Below, piece by piece: positions 20,039 through 29,219 of a stretch of DNA of 64,000 bases. The translations under genes and the position numbers were made by a program. The stretch's first letter is position 1. Every line of letters starts with the position of its first letter. Under the pieces are notes generated by a model, which saw only the letters and a program-made list of their open reading frames with translations, did not search any database and had not been told where the DNA came from. Source of the DNA: UBA2705 sp963977125 (GTDB lineage Bacteria; Pseudomonadota; Alphaproteobacteria; Micavibrionales; Micavibrionaceae); the NCBI GenBank assembly GCA_963977125.1, contig CAXBNJ010000003.1, forward strand, positions 248,001 through 312,000, in the 5' to 3' direction.

Positions 20039-20348
20039 ATGTATCACCCTAGTGTTTGTAAGAATATACGCAAAAGTAAATGTTATACGTCTGATAATCT
20101 GACGTAAAAGAGGTAAGGAAAGGTTAATGAGCGATTGAAATACTCATTGAGGCCCAACGCCCTAGAATACCACGTTGCCACAATCATTAAAAGGATACAA
20201 TAGGCTTCACTATCGCTTGTATTAGAATTGTTGATTCCAATAGAAATCGGTTTATTTCATGCTATAACCTTTGAAAGCGCGTGACTAATCCTATATACTT
20301 ATATATATCAGTATATGTATTATATTACATCTAGAACGGAGAACTTAA
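20039..20348. other. Divergent promoter region, gdhB / Bax-inhibitor-like gene
   Basis: About 310 bp without a gene. Near the gdhB side is an inverted repeat, TACGTC at 20086-20091 and GACGTA at 20101-20106 with a 9-nt spacer, a possible operator. Near the other gene lies an AT alternation around 20290-20330 that could hold a -10 region. Nothing else is recognised. Confidence 0.45.
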
Positions 20349-21062
20349 ATGAATAATGTAAACCCTGATCGTTTCTCGGGTTCAGCGAGCTCGGCAGTCA
20401 GTGTCGATGTCGGTCTAAAAGCGCATATGAATCGCGTTTACGCACGTATGTCGCTCGGCGTTTTAATCAGCGCGACCGTGTCTTACTTTTTGTCAACAAG
20501 CCCTGAGCTAATGATGCTCTTTTTAAGCGGCCCACAAATGTATGTGGTTATGTTTGCGCCAATCGCGCTTGTGTGGTTTGGCTTTAACCCAGCGAAAATG
20601 TCTTCAGCAAAATTACGCTTAACATTTATCGCGATCTCAACGCTTTACGGCATAAGCTTTTCAACCATATTCTTTGCCTTTAATATTGGCGATATTACGC
20701 GCGCCTTTATGCTCGCAACGATTATGTTTACGGGCCTCAGCTTAATTGGTTACACAACTAAACGTGATTTAAGTGCTTTGGGCACTTTCGCGGTTATGGG
20801 TGTGATGGGCGTTTTTGCGATGAGCATCCTCAACATGTTCTTCTTTAAAAGCGGCGGCATGGCGGATATTATTTCGCTGGTGTCTATCGTTGCTTTCTCG
20901 GGCATAACAGCTTGGGAAACACAGAACATGAAAAGAATGTATAATGCAGATCATGGCGATGAAAATAATAGTCGCCTAGCATGGTCTGGCGCATTGACGC
21001 TCTATATCAGTTTCGTTGCTATCTTTATGAACTTGCTGCAGTTAATGCGCGGCGGTGATTAA
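20349..21062 (+). CDS. Bax inhibitor-1 / YccA family membrane protein
   Basis: 237-residue inner-membrane protein with about seven hydrophobic segments after a polar N-terminus of roughly 30 residues. The pattern (SLGVLISATVSYFLS, a segment starting IALVWFGFNP, GISFSTIFFAFNIG, AFMLATIMFTGLSLIGYTTK, and the C-terminal TLYISFVAIFMNLLQLM) matches the BI-1/YccA family. Some bacterial members act as pH-sensitive calcium leak channels and E. coli YccA restrains FtsH; the role here is unknown. GGAG stands 8 nt before the ATG. A terminator follows at 21106-21132. Confidence 0.9.
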   Translation: MNNVNPDRFSGSASSAVSVDVGLKAHMNRVYARMSLGVLISATVSYFLSTSPELMMLFLSGPQMYVVMFAPIALVWFGFNPAKMSSAKLRLTFIAISTLYGISFSTIFFAFNIGDITRAFMLATIMFTGLSLIGYTTKRDLSALGTFAVMGVMGVFAMSILNMFFFKSGGMADIISLVSIVAFSGITAWETQNMKRMYNADHGDENNSRLAWSGALTLYISFVAIFMNLLQLMRGGD

Positions 21063-21105
21063 GGCTTAAGCCTAAGCAAGCACGATATAGTGAAACAGAT
21101 ATTTT

Positions 21106-21136
21106 AAAACCCAGCTCAAAAGGCTGGGTTTTATTT
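21106..21136 (+). terminator. Intrinsic terminator after Bax-inhibitor-like gene
   Basis: AAAACCCAGC at 21106-21115 pairs with GCTGGGTTTT at 21123-21132 across a 7-nt loop, followed by a T-rich stretch. Confidence 0.85.
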
Positions 21137-21243
21137 TGAGCTAAATTCTGGATGAAAGCGAAAACAGCGCTTGCAATTACAAGAGAAATCTCTTATCTTG
21201 CGGACTTCTTCTAGGCATATCAACTTTACGATACAGCCTATAA

Positions 21244-21319
21244 GGGCCCTTAGCTCAGCTGGGAGAGCGCCTCGCTGGCAGTGAGGAGGTCAGCGGTTCG
21301 ATCCCGCTAGGGTCCACCA
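21244..21319 (+). tRNA. tRNA-Ala (anticodon GGC)
   Basis: 76 nt with encoded CCA. Acceptor arms GGGCCCT and AGGGTCC pair with one G-U wobble at position 3:70, the alanine identity element. D arm GCTC/GAGC, anticodon stem CCTCG/TGAGG with loop CTGGCAG giving anticodon GGC, and T arm AGCGG/CCGCT with TTCGATC loop are all intact. Confidence 0.97.
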
Positions 21320-21363
21320 TTTCTTTGCCTTTTAGCACACACAGAGAAAACTTTCCCTTAGGG

Positions 21364-21384
21364 CCCCGCAACCTGCGGGGGTTT
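21364..21384 (+). terminator. Probable terminator after tRNA-Ala
   Basis: CCCCGCA at 21364-21370 pairs with TGCGGGG at 21374-21380 across a 3-nt loop and is followed by GTTT. The stem is strong but the T-tract is short. Confidence 0.5.
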
Positions 21385-21559
21385 GCGTATCTGCCTTTTG
21401 GAACGCATGCAGAGAATCTTTATTCTCAAAGCAACTACCACTCATCACGCCAGATAATAAAACGTATCGCATTAATATTATAGGTTGAGGGGTTTTCAGA
21501 GCAATCTTCTTTTGGTAGTCTAACCGTAAGGCTTTGTTAAACTTTTTCTGGAATACATC

Positions 21560-24502
21560 ATGAAAAAACTCCTCATATTTATTATTTTCTTCCTTAGCTT
21601 TACCCCAGTTAAAGCCGACGCTTATTGCAGCGCGTCGAGTTTTGATAGGGACTATAAAAATGCGTTTACAATATTCTCAGGGGAAATCATAGATGGCGTT
21701 GGCTCCCCAACATGCGGGCCCCAAAAAGTGCTTTTTCGCGTCATGGATGTATATAAAGGAAAGCTGTCAGATGAAGTTTGGATATATAAAAGGGGCTATT
21801 GCCGTATGTCCGTCAGGGGCATGAAGCTGACCGCAGGTGTTCAGTATATGATTTATGCAGGCAGAGACGTTGACACCGGTCGCTTAATCGCAGGCGGAGG
21901 ATGCAGTAGAAGTGGGCCTCTCGCAACATTACACGATAGCAATCGAGCCTCTTTAATCGAAAAAATGGAACAAACCGCCGCGTTTGATAATGCCATACAG
22001 GCCAGCCCTGACTTAAAACTCTCGCTATTAAAATCAAAAGCAGAGCATTTATTACACTGGCAAGACTACACTAAGGCCAAGGACACTTTTCGCGAAATAT
22101 TGGAAGAAACGCCTAATGATTCAGCCATTTACATGAGCCTATTACGCACCCTATATAAACTAGATAAAGTTGAAGACATATGGGCATTATATAACAAGAA
22201 CGATAAACGCCAAGATTTGAGAAGCCATGAGAGAAACGAAATGGAGCTTTATGTTTCTTATGCCATGCTCAAATTAGGGAAAGAAATTGGGCCAAGGCAG
22301 CGTTATCGATTAAAAGACACAAAACTAAAAAATGTTAACTTGGAAGGGAGAACGTTAAAACAACCTTGGTTTAAGGACGTTACCTTTACAAACATAAACA
22401 TGAAAAAAGCCACCATGACGGGGGGGCATCTAACCAAAGTAAAATTTTACCAAGGAGATCTAAGCGATGCGACCTTCAAAAACGTAACTATGGAAGATGT
22501 ATCTTTCAGTTCCCTGTCCCTTAAGAATACCGATTTCAGCGAGGTGACGTTTAATAAGATAAAGCTGCAGCACGCTAATATATCCGGCATGAGTTTTAAA
22601 GATGCAAAAATAAGTGACGGTTACTTTTATAGAGTGAACCTCAAAGATACAGATTTTTCTAATGCAGAAATACACAGAAGTAGACTCTCTTGGGTAGATT
22701 TTTCTAATGCGAATCTTAAAGGCATATCATTACTAGGGTCAGAATATGATTGCTATGTACAATGGCCTAAAGGTTTTAACCCTGAAAAAGCTGGGGCCTT
22801 TAGAAAACAAATATGCCCTGAAAAAGAATCCTCCCTAGAAATACCTCCAAAATATGTAGAAAGCCTGAAAACCACGTGGTTTATTGCAAAAGACTTCAGA
22901 GGCCATAAATCGATAAAAAAAGATTTACAGGGTAAAAACCTTAAAAACGCCAACTTTTCTGAGGTGGATATGCGTAAGACACGATTTGATTACAGCAATT
23001 TAACAGGATCAAATTTCACATGGGCCAATATATCATCTTCAGAGTTTAAGAAATCTCAAATAGAGAATACACATTTTAACTATGCCAATTTAATAAGAGC
23101 AGAATTCTCTAACCAAAACATTAAAAACACATCCTTTAAGTCAGCCATGCTCAGTGGCGCTGAATTTAAAAATATCAACGTCTCGAACACATCTTTTGCG
23201 GACTCAAGCCTCGTTCAAGCGGAATTCATAAAGGCCACGCTTCATAACATGGATTTTAGTGGTGCTAATATGCGTAAAACTATCACTCATTTATCAGAGT
23301 TTAGTAATTCTAATTTCAAAAATGCCGATCTCTATGGATTAAGAGCGCGTTCGCCAAGGCTTAACGGTACCGAAAAGACCATCTTTAAAAATGTTAATTT
23401 TGAAGGAGCATCCTTAAATGAAAGTGATGTAAAGCGGGCCGACTTCACAGGAAGCACATTCAAAAACGCGACTTTATTTTTGGCACGTTATGACTGTAAT
23501 ACGATTTGGCCAAAAGACTTCAATCCAGGGAAAAAAGGCGCTATTTTGGCTGATAAAGACTGTCAAGACTCTCCACATTTTCCCGCAATTTTGAAAGGAA
23601 AAGATCTTAGTTATAAGGACCTCAGCAAGCTTACCCTAAAAGGCGCTGATCTTAGCAATGCCAACTTAAGGGGCAGTGATCTTTCAGCAAGTGACCTGTC
23701 CACGGCCAATTTAAAAGGGGCCGATTTAACGCTATCTCAATTTGATTGTGGAACAACATGGCCTGAGAACTTCAACCCGATAAAGGCAGGCGCTTATCTA
23801 AAACTCATTTATGACTTGGATTGCACGAAACCTTATGGCCCGCCTCAACTGGAAAATAAAAACCTTAGCGGAGAAGATTTATCCTCAGCCCCTTTCACAA
23901 AAGCCAATCTGAGAAAGGCTAACCTTTCCAAAACCAGCATGAAGGAAGCCGGTCTCTTTAAAGCGGACCTTTCAGGAGCAGATTTAAGGGGTACTGACTT
24001 AACTAAAGCTAATTTAAGGAAAGCCAGCGTTAAAGGCGCACTATATAACTGTAATACTTTATGGCCTGATAATTATAAGCCCAATACAAACGGAGCACGC
24101 CAAGATAAAGCCCCCTGCACCAAACATAGCAAAGAAGTTATGGCTGGCAATTGGCGCAAGCCTAAAGCTACAAAAAACATCGTAATTGAGGATAAAGAAA
24201 TGCCTTGGTTTTATACTTCGTATAAGAAGCCCTTAGAGAATATAACGTATAAAAACGTCTTACTCAGGGGAGCCACTTTTGGCAAGGTTAAATTGGAGAA
24301 GGTTAAGTTTATAAACAGCGATTTAAGAAATGCAACATTTAAAGGCACAGAGCTTATAGACGTTGATTTTTCAGGCTCAGATATAAGGGGAGCAAGCTTC
24401 GAAGATGTAAGCTTCAAAGGTGTCGTCGGCGCTAATATTATTTATGATTGTCATACAAAGGGTACGGCACTGAGGCTGCCTAATAAAGAATGTGAGGAAT
24501 AG
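21560..24502 (+). CDS. Exported pentapeptide-repeat protein with N-terminal NTR/TIMP-like domain
   Basis: 980 residues. A signal peptide covers residues 1-20 (cleavage near VKADA). Residues 22-125 carry four cysteines (23, 52, 81, 115) with a VLFRVMDVYKGK strand and YMIYAGRD, resembling the NTR/TIMP-like OB fold; this is pattern recognition, not a search. Residues 150-245 look helical and TPR-like. From about 251 on there are five pentapeptide-repeat blocks (near 251-395, 455-640, 680-725, 762-828, 890-958), which should form right-handed beta-helices. Blocks end in modules of the type YDCNTIWPKDFNPGKKGA, each with one cysteine pair (398/419, 646/668, 730/755, 831/853, 964/978; the last module is shortened). 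Arginine is mostly AGA or AGG, unlike neighbours that use CGN, which suggests acquisition. Function unknown; probably periplasmic or surface. Confidence 0.85.
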   Translation: MKKLLIFIIFFLSFTPVKADAYCSASSFDRDYKNAFTIFSGEIIDGVGSPTCGPQKVLFRVMDVYKGKLSDEVWIYKRGYCRMSVRGMKLTAGVQYMIYAGRDVDTGRLIAGGGCSRSGPLATLHDSNRASLIEKMEQTAAFDNAIQASPDLKLSLLKSKAEHLLHWQDYTKAKDTFREILEETPNDSAIYMSLLRTLYKLDKVEDIWALYNKNDKRQDLRSHERNEMELYVSYAMLKLGKEIGPRQRYRLKDTKLKNVNLEGRTLKQPWFKDVTFTNINMKKATMTGGHLTKVKFYQGDLSDATFKNVTMEDVSFSSLSLKNTDFSEVTFNKIKLQHANISGMSFKDAKISDGYFYRVNLKDTDFSNAEIHRSRLSWVDFSNANLKGISLLGSEYDCYVQWPKGFNPEKAGAFRKQICPEKESSLEIPPKYVESLKTTWFIAKDFRGHKSIKKDLQGKNLKNANFSEVDMRKTRFDYSNLTGSNFTWANISSSEFKKSQIENTHFNYANLIRAEFSNQNIKNTSFKSAMLSGAEFKNINVSNTSFADSSLVQAEFIKATLHNMDFSGANMRKTITHLSEFSNSNFKNADLYGLRARSPRLNGTEKTIFKNVNFEGASLNESDVKRADFTGSTFKNATLFLARYDCNTIWPKDFNPGKKGAILADKDCQDSPHFPAILKGKDLSYKDLSKLTLKGADLSNANLRGSDLSASDLSTANLKGADLTLSQFDCGTTWPENFNPIKAGAYLKLIYDLDCTKPYGPPQLENKNLSGEDLSSAPFTKANLRKANLSKTSMKEAGLFKADLSGADLRGTDLTKANLRKASVKGALYNCNTLWPDNYKPNTNGARQDKAPCTKHSKEVMAGNWRKPKATKNIVIEDKEMPWFYTSYKKPLENITYKNVLLRGATFGKVKLEKVKFINSDLRNATFKGTELIDVDFSGSDIRGASFEDVSFKGVVGANIIYDCHTKGTALRLPNKECEE

Positions 24503-24725
24503 CAACGAGCGGTGCCTTGTCGGCGACATTATAGCGAGCTCATCACGTCCATTTTCCCTTTATCTATCATCTTTTTTTCCTGCCTTTTCTCCAGAGGTTT
24601 ATCTGTGTTGCGCTTTCTTTGGCAACGGCGCTATACTATGCGGAATTGATCACGCCGCGTTGTTTCTTTTTGTTCTTATCTCTTAACTATGCGGGGCGTT
24701 TACCCAATGTTAAGAAGGGCAGAAT

Positions 24726-26429
24726 ATGTTTCCCGTTGCTTTTACCCCTAAATTATTTTCCTTGCTACGCCAAGGCTACACGCTCTCAACGCTTAAAGCT
24801 GATATCCTTGCAGGGTTAACGGTCGCTATTGTGGCTCTGCCCTTATCTATGGCGCTGGGCATAGCGAGTGGAGCATCCCCTGATAAGGGGTTGATCACAG
24901 CCGTGATTGCAGGCTTCTTAATTTCTTTTCTTGGTGGTTCGCGTTTCCAAATTGGCGGGCCAACGGGCGCATTTATTGTGGTGGTGTTTAATGTCATTGC
25001 GCAATATGGCTTTGATGGGTTAATTCTTGCGACTTTTCTGGCGGGGCTGATTTTGATTGTCGCGGGCTATGCGAAGCTCGGTCAGGTCATAAAATATATT
25101 CCGTACCCCGTTGTGACGGGCTTTACAGCGGGGATAGCGGTGATTATAGCCTCCTCCCAGATTAAGGATTTCTTGGGGCTGACCATTCCAGATCTACCGG
25201 CTGAATTTATAGAGAAATGGCATGCTTATTTCGAACATATAGATACATTTAGCCCGATTAGTTTTGCCGTGGGGCTCGTGGCGCTGCTAATTATTGTTGG
25301 ATTGAAAAAATTCTGGCCTAAATCGCCAAGCTATTTGATGGCTGTAGTCCTCACGGCGGTAGGCGTTTTTGTTTTTAATCTACCTGTTGAAACGATTGGC
25401 TCTAAATATGCCGATATGCCCTCTGGCTTGCCCATGCCGCATTTACCTCTATGGGATTTTGATAAATTCATAAGCATTATACCATCTGCTTTTACCATTG
25501 CGTTTCTGGCGGGGATTGAATCCTTGCTCTCTGCAGTGGTGGCCGATGGTATGACCGGCTATAAGCATCGTTCAAATCAAGAGCTTGTCGGTCAAGGCGT
25601 GGCGAATATAGCCTCAGCCTTTTTTGGTGGCCTGCCCGCGACGGGGGCTATTGCGCGTACGGTAACGAATATCAAAGCGGGGGGGCAAACGCCTGTCGCC
25701 GGTATGGCTCATGCGATTTTTATCTTCCTCTTTATCTTATTCGCGATCGATATTATGGCCTTTGTACCGCTTGTGGCGTTGTCAGCGATTCTCTTTATTG
25801 TCGCGTGGAATATGAGTGAAATACAGCATTTTATCCATATTTTTAGGCTCTCTAAGGGGGATCGCATTGTGATGCTTTTGACCTTTGCTTTGACCGTTCT
25901 TGTCGATTTGACGGTGGCGATTGGTATCGGCGTGACGCTGGCCTCACTCTTATTCATGCGTGAGATGAGCAACTCGGCCACATTACGCTCACAAGGCCGC
26001 CATATTCGCGATGCGTTTAATGATACGCAAGAAGATGTCGAACAAAGAGATGACTTACCCCTTGGCGTTGAAGTCTTTCGCATTACCGGCCCGATATTTT
26101 TCGGTGTCGCGGGCACGATGCTTGAAACTCTGAAATCTATGGGGGAGGCTCCCAAGATTTTAATTATACGTATGAAGCTTGTCCCTTATATGGATGTCGC
26201 AGGGCTAAATGCTATGAAAAACCTTATTAAAGAATGCCATGATCACGACACGAAAGTCATTCTGTGTGGTCTGCAATCTCAGCCCGCTGAAATGCTTGAA
26301 AAAGCCGATCTAAACGATAACCAAGAAAATCTATGGATATTTGAGCGCTATGATAAAGCGATTACGCAGGCGCGCTTGATGATTACGACCCCACCAAAGA
26401 AGGGTGATCAGACGGGTGATGAGGCCTAA
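24726..26429 (+). CDS. SulP-family anion transporter with STAS domain (copy 1)
   Basis: 567-residue SLC26/SulP transporter. The signature region is ADILAGLTVAIVALPLSMAL, followed by many membrane segments, PYPVVTGFTAGIAVIIASSQ, and a GQGVANIASAFFGGLPATGA motif typical of the family. A cytoplasmic STAS domain occupies about residues 445-550 (ILIIRMKLVPYMDVAGLNAM). Substrates in the family include sulfate, bicarbonate and dicarboxylates, and none can be assigned here. The ATG at 24726 has AAGGGCAG just upstream. The gene is convergent with lpxR, 36 bp away. A second, distantly similar SulP gene lies at 55147-56757. Confidence 0.92.
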   Translation: MFPVAFTPKLFSLLRQGYTLSTLKADILAGLTVAIVALPLSMALGIASGASPDKGLITAVIAGFLISFLGGSRFQIGGPTGAFIVVVFNVIAQYGFDGLILATFLAGLILIVAGYAKLGQVIKYIPYPVVTGFTAGIAVIIASSQIKDFLGLTIPDLPAEFIEKWHAYFEHIDTFSPISFAVGLVALLIIVGLKKFWPKSPSYLMAVVLTAVGVFVFNLPVETIGSKYADMPSGLPMPHLPLWDFDKFISIIPSAFTIAFLAGIESLLSAVVADGMTGYKHRSNQELVGQGVANIASAFFGGLPATGAIARTVTNIKAGGQTPVAGMAHAIFIFLFILFAIDIMAFVPLVALSAILFIVAWNMSEIQHFIHIFRLSKGDRIVMLLTFALTVLVDLTVAIGIGVTLASLLFMREMSNSATLRSQGRHIRDAFNDTQEDVEQRDDLPLGVEVFRITGPIFFGVAGTMLETLKSMGEAPKILIIRMKLVPYMDVAGLNAMKNLIKECHDHDTKVILCGLQSQPAEMLEKADLNDNQENLWIFERYDKAITQARLMITTPPKKGDQTGDEA

Positions 26430-26465
26430 GCTTCATACCCGCAGGCTCATATCCTCTAATTATAT

Positions 26466-27527
26466 TTAGAATCTATAGCCAATCGATAAAGCACCGAATA
26501 TTGACGGGTCTGCTTGTCCGTCAAATTCCTTTGAGCGCCAGTTAATCGTATAGGCAATTTGCGTGCGTCCATAGGTTAAGGTGATGCCTGTATTGGCATC
26601 AGTGACGAATGGTCTTTTGTTCACGGAAGGGCTGCTCTCAAAGCTGTTACCATCAAGGAATATATTGCGGGCGACAGCGCGCTCTTCCACGCCTGCAAAA
26701 AGCGACCATGAAAACTGATTATCAGGGACAGCGAAGAAGCCATTACCGGGCATGGCAGGGCGAACGCGTAGCGGATCAGATTGCCATTTAAAGCGTTTTG
26801 GCGTTAACTGCGCTGATATACCGCCCGCGCCATAAGTATAAACATTACCAAGGGAGGCCCCCGCATAAGGGCTGAGGCGGAAATAGAACGGGCCAAATCC
26901 TTGCGCATAGGCTTCGGGCCAGCGTCTTTGCCATGATAAAATAACCCCAGGCTCGTTTTCAAGTTGGTGATCCCAGCCAGAGGGGTCTCGGGCATCAACA
27001 AGATCATGTACGGCTTCTTGTGTTTCTTCCCCCAAGGCCCAAGGCCCGACAATGCCGAGCGTGACCTCTAAATCATCTATATGGTTGTCTGTGACGCTCG
27101 TCAGCCCTGCAGTGCCGTAAAGAAAGGCTGAGTAAGGGCGGTCTTTGGGATCGGGCTCACGCACAGTGATGTTTTCGGGCGTATAGAGGTTTTGCCCGAA
27201 TGAATAATAAATCGATGTTGTTTTATTCACGTCAAATGTAGGGACGTATTTCGCCAGTAAAGATGCGAATTTGGGGGCTTTTGCGCCGACATCAAAATAT
27301 GTGGCACGAAAGCCATTCGTGTAATTTTGATCAGAGCTCGTCGCATAAAGGTCATTTTCGGTAGTGAGCGTAATAAACCGACGGCCATTATCAAGGATAT
27401 CTTCAGGAATGCTTTCTTCAAAGCTCGGCTCTTTATCCTGCGCGTGGAGCGATCCAGAAGGAGAAAGTAGAAATAGAGCAAATACAAAATATTTACAGAT
27501 CAGGTGAAAGGACCGTGTGTGATACAT
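26466..27527 (-). CDS. lpxR: LpxR-like lipid A 3'-O-deacylase (outer membrane)
   Basis: 353 residues with a signal peptide (cleavage near residue 30, SLHAQ) and a 12-strand beta-barrel-like remainder ending in Phe (SIGYRF), as outer membrane proteins do. The family signature TTENDLYATSSDQNYTNGFR begins at about residue 55; its Asn58-Asp59 correspond to the active-site pair of Salmonella LpxR. Also seen: GQNLYTPENI, DRPYSAFLYG, GIVGPWALGEETQEAVHDLV with the expected histidine, and GWDHQLENEPG. LpxR removes the 3'-acyloxyacyl chains of lipid A, which changes envelope properties. It lies 66 nt downstream of nhaA on the same strand and may be cotranscribed. Confidence 0.9.
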   Translation of the reverse strand: MYHTRSFHLICKYFVFALFLLSPSGSLHAQDKEPSFEESIPEDILDNGRRFITLTTENDLYATSSDQNYTNGFRATYFDVGAKAPKFASLLAKYVPTFDVNKTTSIYYSFGQNLYTPENITVREPDPKDRPYSAFLYGTAGLTSVTDNHIDDLEVTLGIVGPWALGEETQEAVHDLVDARDPSGWDHQLENEPGVILSWQRRWPEAYAQGFGPFYFRLSPYAGASLGNVYTYGAGGISAQLTPKRFKWQSDPLRVRPAMPGNGFFAVPDNQFSWSLFAGVEERAVARNIFLDGNSFESSPSVNKRPFVTDANTGITLTYGRTQIAYTINWRSKEFDGQADPSIFGALSIGYRF

Positions 27528-27593
27528 GGGGCGCAGCTATCCAATAATGTTAAAAATAACACCCTACGGGTCTAATGCAAAGAAAACAAGGGG

Positions 27594-28988
27594 TTATTTT
27601 GCAGGCATTGACTCCGTTTTCGGGTGGCGTGAGTGGCATTGGCGCATTAAACACATCAGGCCTAAAAAGCCAGAACTTACCGAAGCGCATAATATCGCCA
27701 GTTTGGCCTGTTCCATGACTAAGGTTCCTGGATCGAAGCTAATATGCGCAATTAATAAGGCCATGGTAAACCCCATACCGCCGAGGAAGCTTAATCCGGT
27801 GACGTCATGCAGGGTAAGCCCCTCAGGCAGGCGGCCAAGCTTAGATTTAAGAGCGACCCATGCGAATAGAGTGATGCCGAGCGGCTTGCCGATCAAGAGG
27901 CCAAAGAAAATGCCTAAAACAACCGGCGAGCTATGAATCCCCGCTAAATTATCCATACTGAGCAAAACACCCGCATTAAATAGAGCAAATACCGGTAAAA
28001 TATACACGGTAACGCGGGGTTTTAACTTTAACTCCCAGGCCTGTAATGGAGTTGAAGCCTTATTCGCCATTTCTTTGATTTCTTGGAGCAAGTTATGTTG
28101 TTTTGGAGCTTCCAATATATCATTCTTATCTGAACCAAAATGATCCATCATAAAGAGCAGTGCCTTAGCGCGCCGTATGAAGCTGCCTTGCAGGACTTTT
28201 GGGCGGGCTGGGACGCTCATAGCAACCAATATCCCCGCGACAGTCGCATGCAGGCCTGATTGAAATGTGAAATACCACAAAATTATCCCAAAAAACATAT
28301 AGGCCCCTGTATTGCGTACGCCAGATACGTTACAGATTAATAAACAGGCGAAAGTAATTGCGGCGTATCCGATCATCAGCATATTTATGCCATGGGCATA
28401 AAAAGTCGCAATGACGATGACGGAACCTAAATCATCGAAAATGGCCAAAGCAGCGAGGAAGGCGAAACTCATGGGGGAGGCGCGGCGCGATATGAGCGCT
28501 AATGCGCCCAACGCAAATGCGGCATCTGTGGCCATGGGTATCGCCCAGCCTGAAATATATTCCGTCCCATAATTAAAGCTGGCATAGATCAGACCCGGCA
28601 CCACCATACCACCTGCCGCCGCGCAGAGCACGGTTACGGATTGTTTGAAGTGCCGTAATTCGCCAACCAGCATTTCACGTTTTAATTCTAAGCCTATATA
28701 TAAAAAAAACACCGCCATTAAACCAGCGCTAATCCATTCATGGATAGGCAGGGCAAACTGGCTGTTCTCCAGAAATACACCAACTGAATACTCCGATATG
28801 TGTAAAAACCCTTCACGTAAAGGGCTGTTTATGATGGCCATACCGAGAATGGATGCAATCGCCAGAAAAATACCTGTTGAGATCTGATTCTTGGTGAATT
28901 TCTCTATAGGCGAGAGTAATTCTTCAAATTGCTCTTCTATAGCGCTTTTTGTTGGGTGGTGAGGGGCTGTGGTGGGGGATGTTTTCAT
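27594..28988 (-). CDS. nhaA: Na+/H+ antiporter NhaA
   Basis: 464-residue inner-membrane antiporter. NhaA signatures: FLYIGLELKREMLVGELRHF, the ion-binding region WAIPMATDAAFALGALAL, and LAALAIFDDLGSVIVIATFY with the Asp-Asp pair that binds Na+ in E. coli NhaA. It is longer than the E. coli protein (388 residues), because of an N-terminal extension of about 30 residues and a longer central cytoplasmic loop near residues 275-310. NhaA exports Na+ in exchange for H+ and supports growth at high salt or alkaline pH. A different Na+/H+ antiporter, NhaD, is encoded at 60428-61957. Confidence 0.95.
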   Translation of the reverse strand: MKTSPTTAPHHPTKSAIEEQFEELLSPIEKFTKNQISTGIFLAIASILGMAIINSPLREGFLHISEYSVGVFLENSQFALPIHEWISAGLMAVFFLYIGLELKREMLVGELRHFKQSVTVLCAAAGGMVVPGLIYASFNYGTEYISGWAIPMATDAAFALGALALISRRASPMSFAFLAALAIFDDLGSVIVIATFYAHGINMLMIGYAAITFACLLICNVSGVRNTGAYMFFGIILWYFTFQSGLHATVAGILVAMSVPARPKVLQGSFIRRAKALLFMMDHFGSDKNDILEAPKQHNLLQEIKEMANKASTPLQAWELKLKPRVTVYILPVFALFNAGVLLSMDNLAGIHSSPVVLGIFFGLLIGKPLGITLFAWVALKSKLGRLPEGLTLHDVTGLSFLGGMGFTMALLIAHISFDPGTLVMEQAKLAILCASVSSGFLGLMCLMRQCHSRHPKTESMPAK

Positions 28989-29154
28989 GGCCGCTTGTAA
29001 CCTCTATGTTTTAAATTTGAAACAAAACAGGCTACGCGTATAGTTTTATTATGACGGTCTAGAGGTAAATCTATGGTAAATTTTTTAAATTATTTGTGGT
29101 GTTTTTTATGCTCAATAAGTAAGTGCCTGTAAATCAGGGCTTCATGGGGCTCCC

Positions 29155-29193
29155 TAAAAAAACGCCGCATTAAACTGAATGCGGCGTTTTTTT
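29155..29193. terminator. Intrinsic terminator after pilin-like operon
   Basis: ACGCCGCATT at 29162-29171 pairs with AATGCGGCGT at 29178-29187 across a 6-nt loop. An A-run precedes the stem and a T-run follows it, so it can stop minus-strand transcripts of the pilin-like operon and also read in the other direction. Confidence 0.9.
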
Positions 29194-29219
29194 ATTATGA
29201 ATTTATTGTGCGCGGGTCA

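Noticed and set aside
21244..24502. Possible integrative element using tRNA-Ala as attachment site
   Set aside because: No integrase gene and no repeat of the tRNA 3' end could be found downstream.
24492..24819. Two short hydrophobic frames before the SulP gene
   Set aside because: They overlap the pentapeptide gene end or the SulP start in another frame and have no ribosome-binding site.
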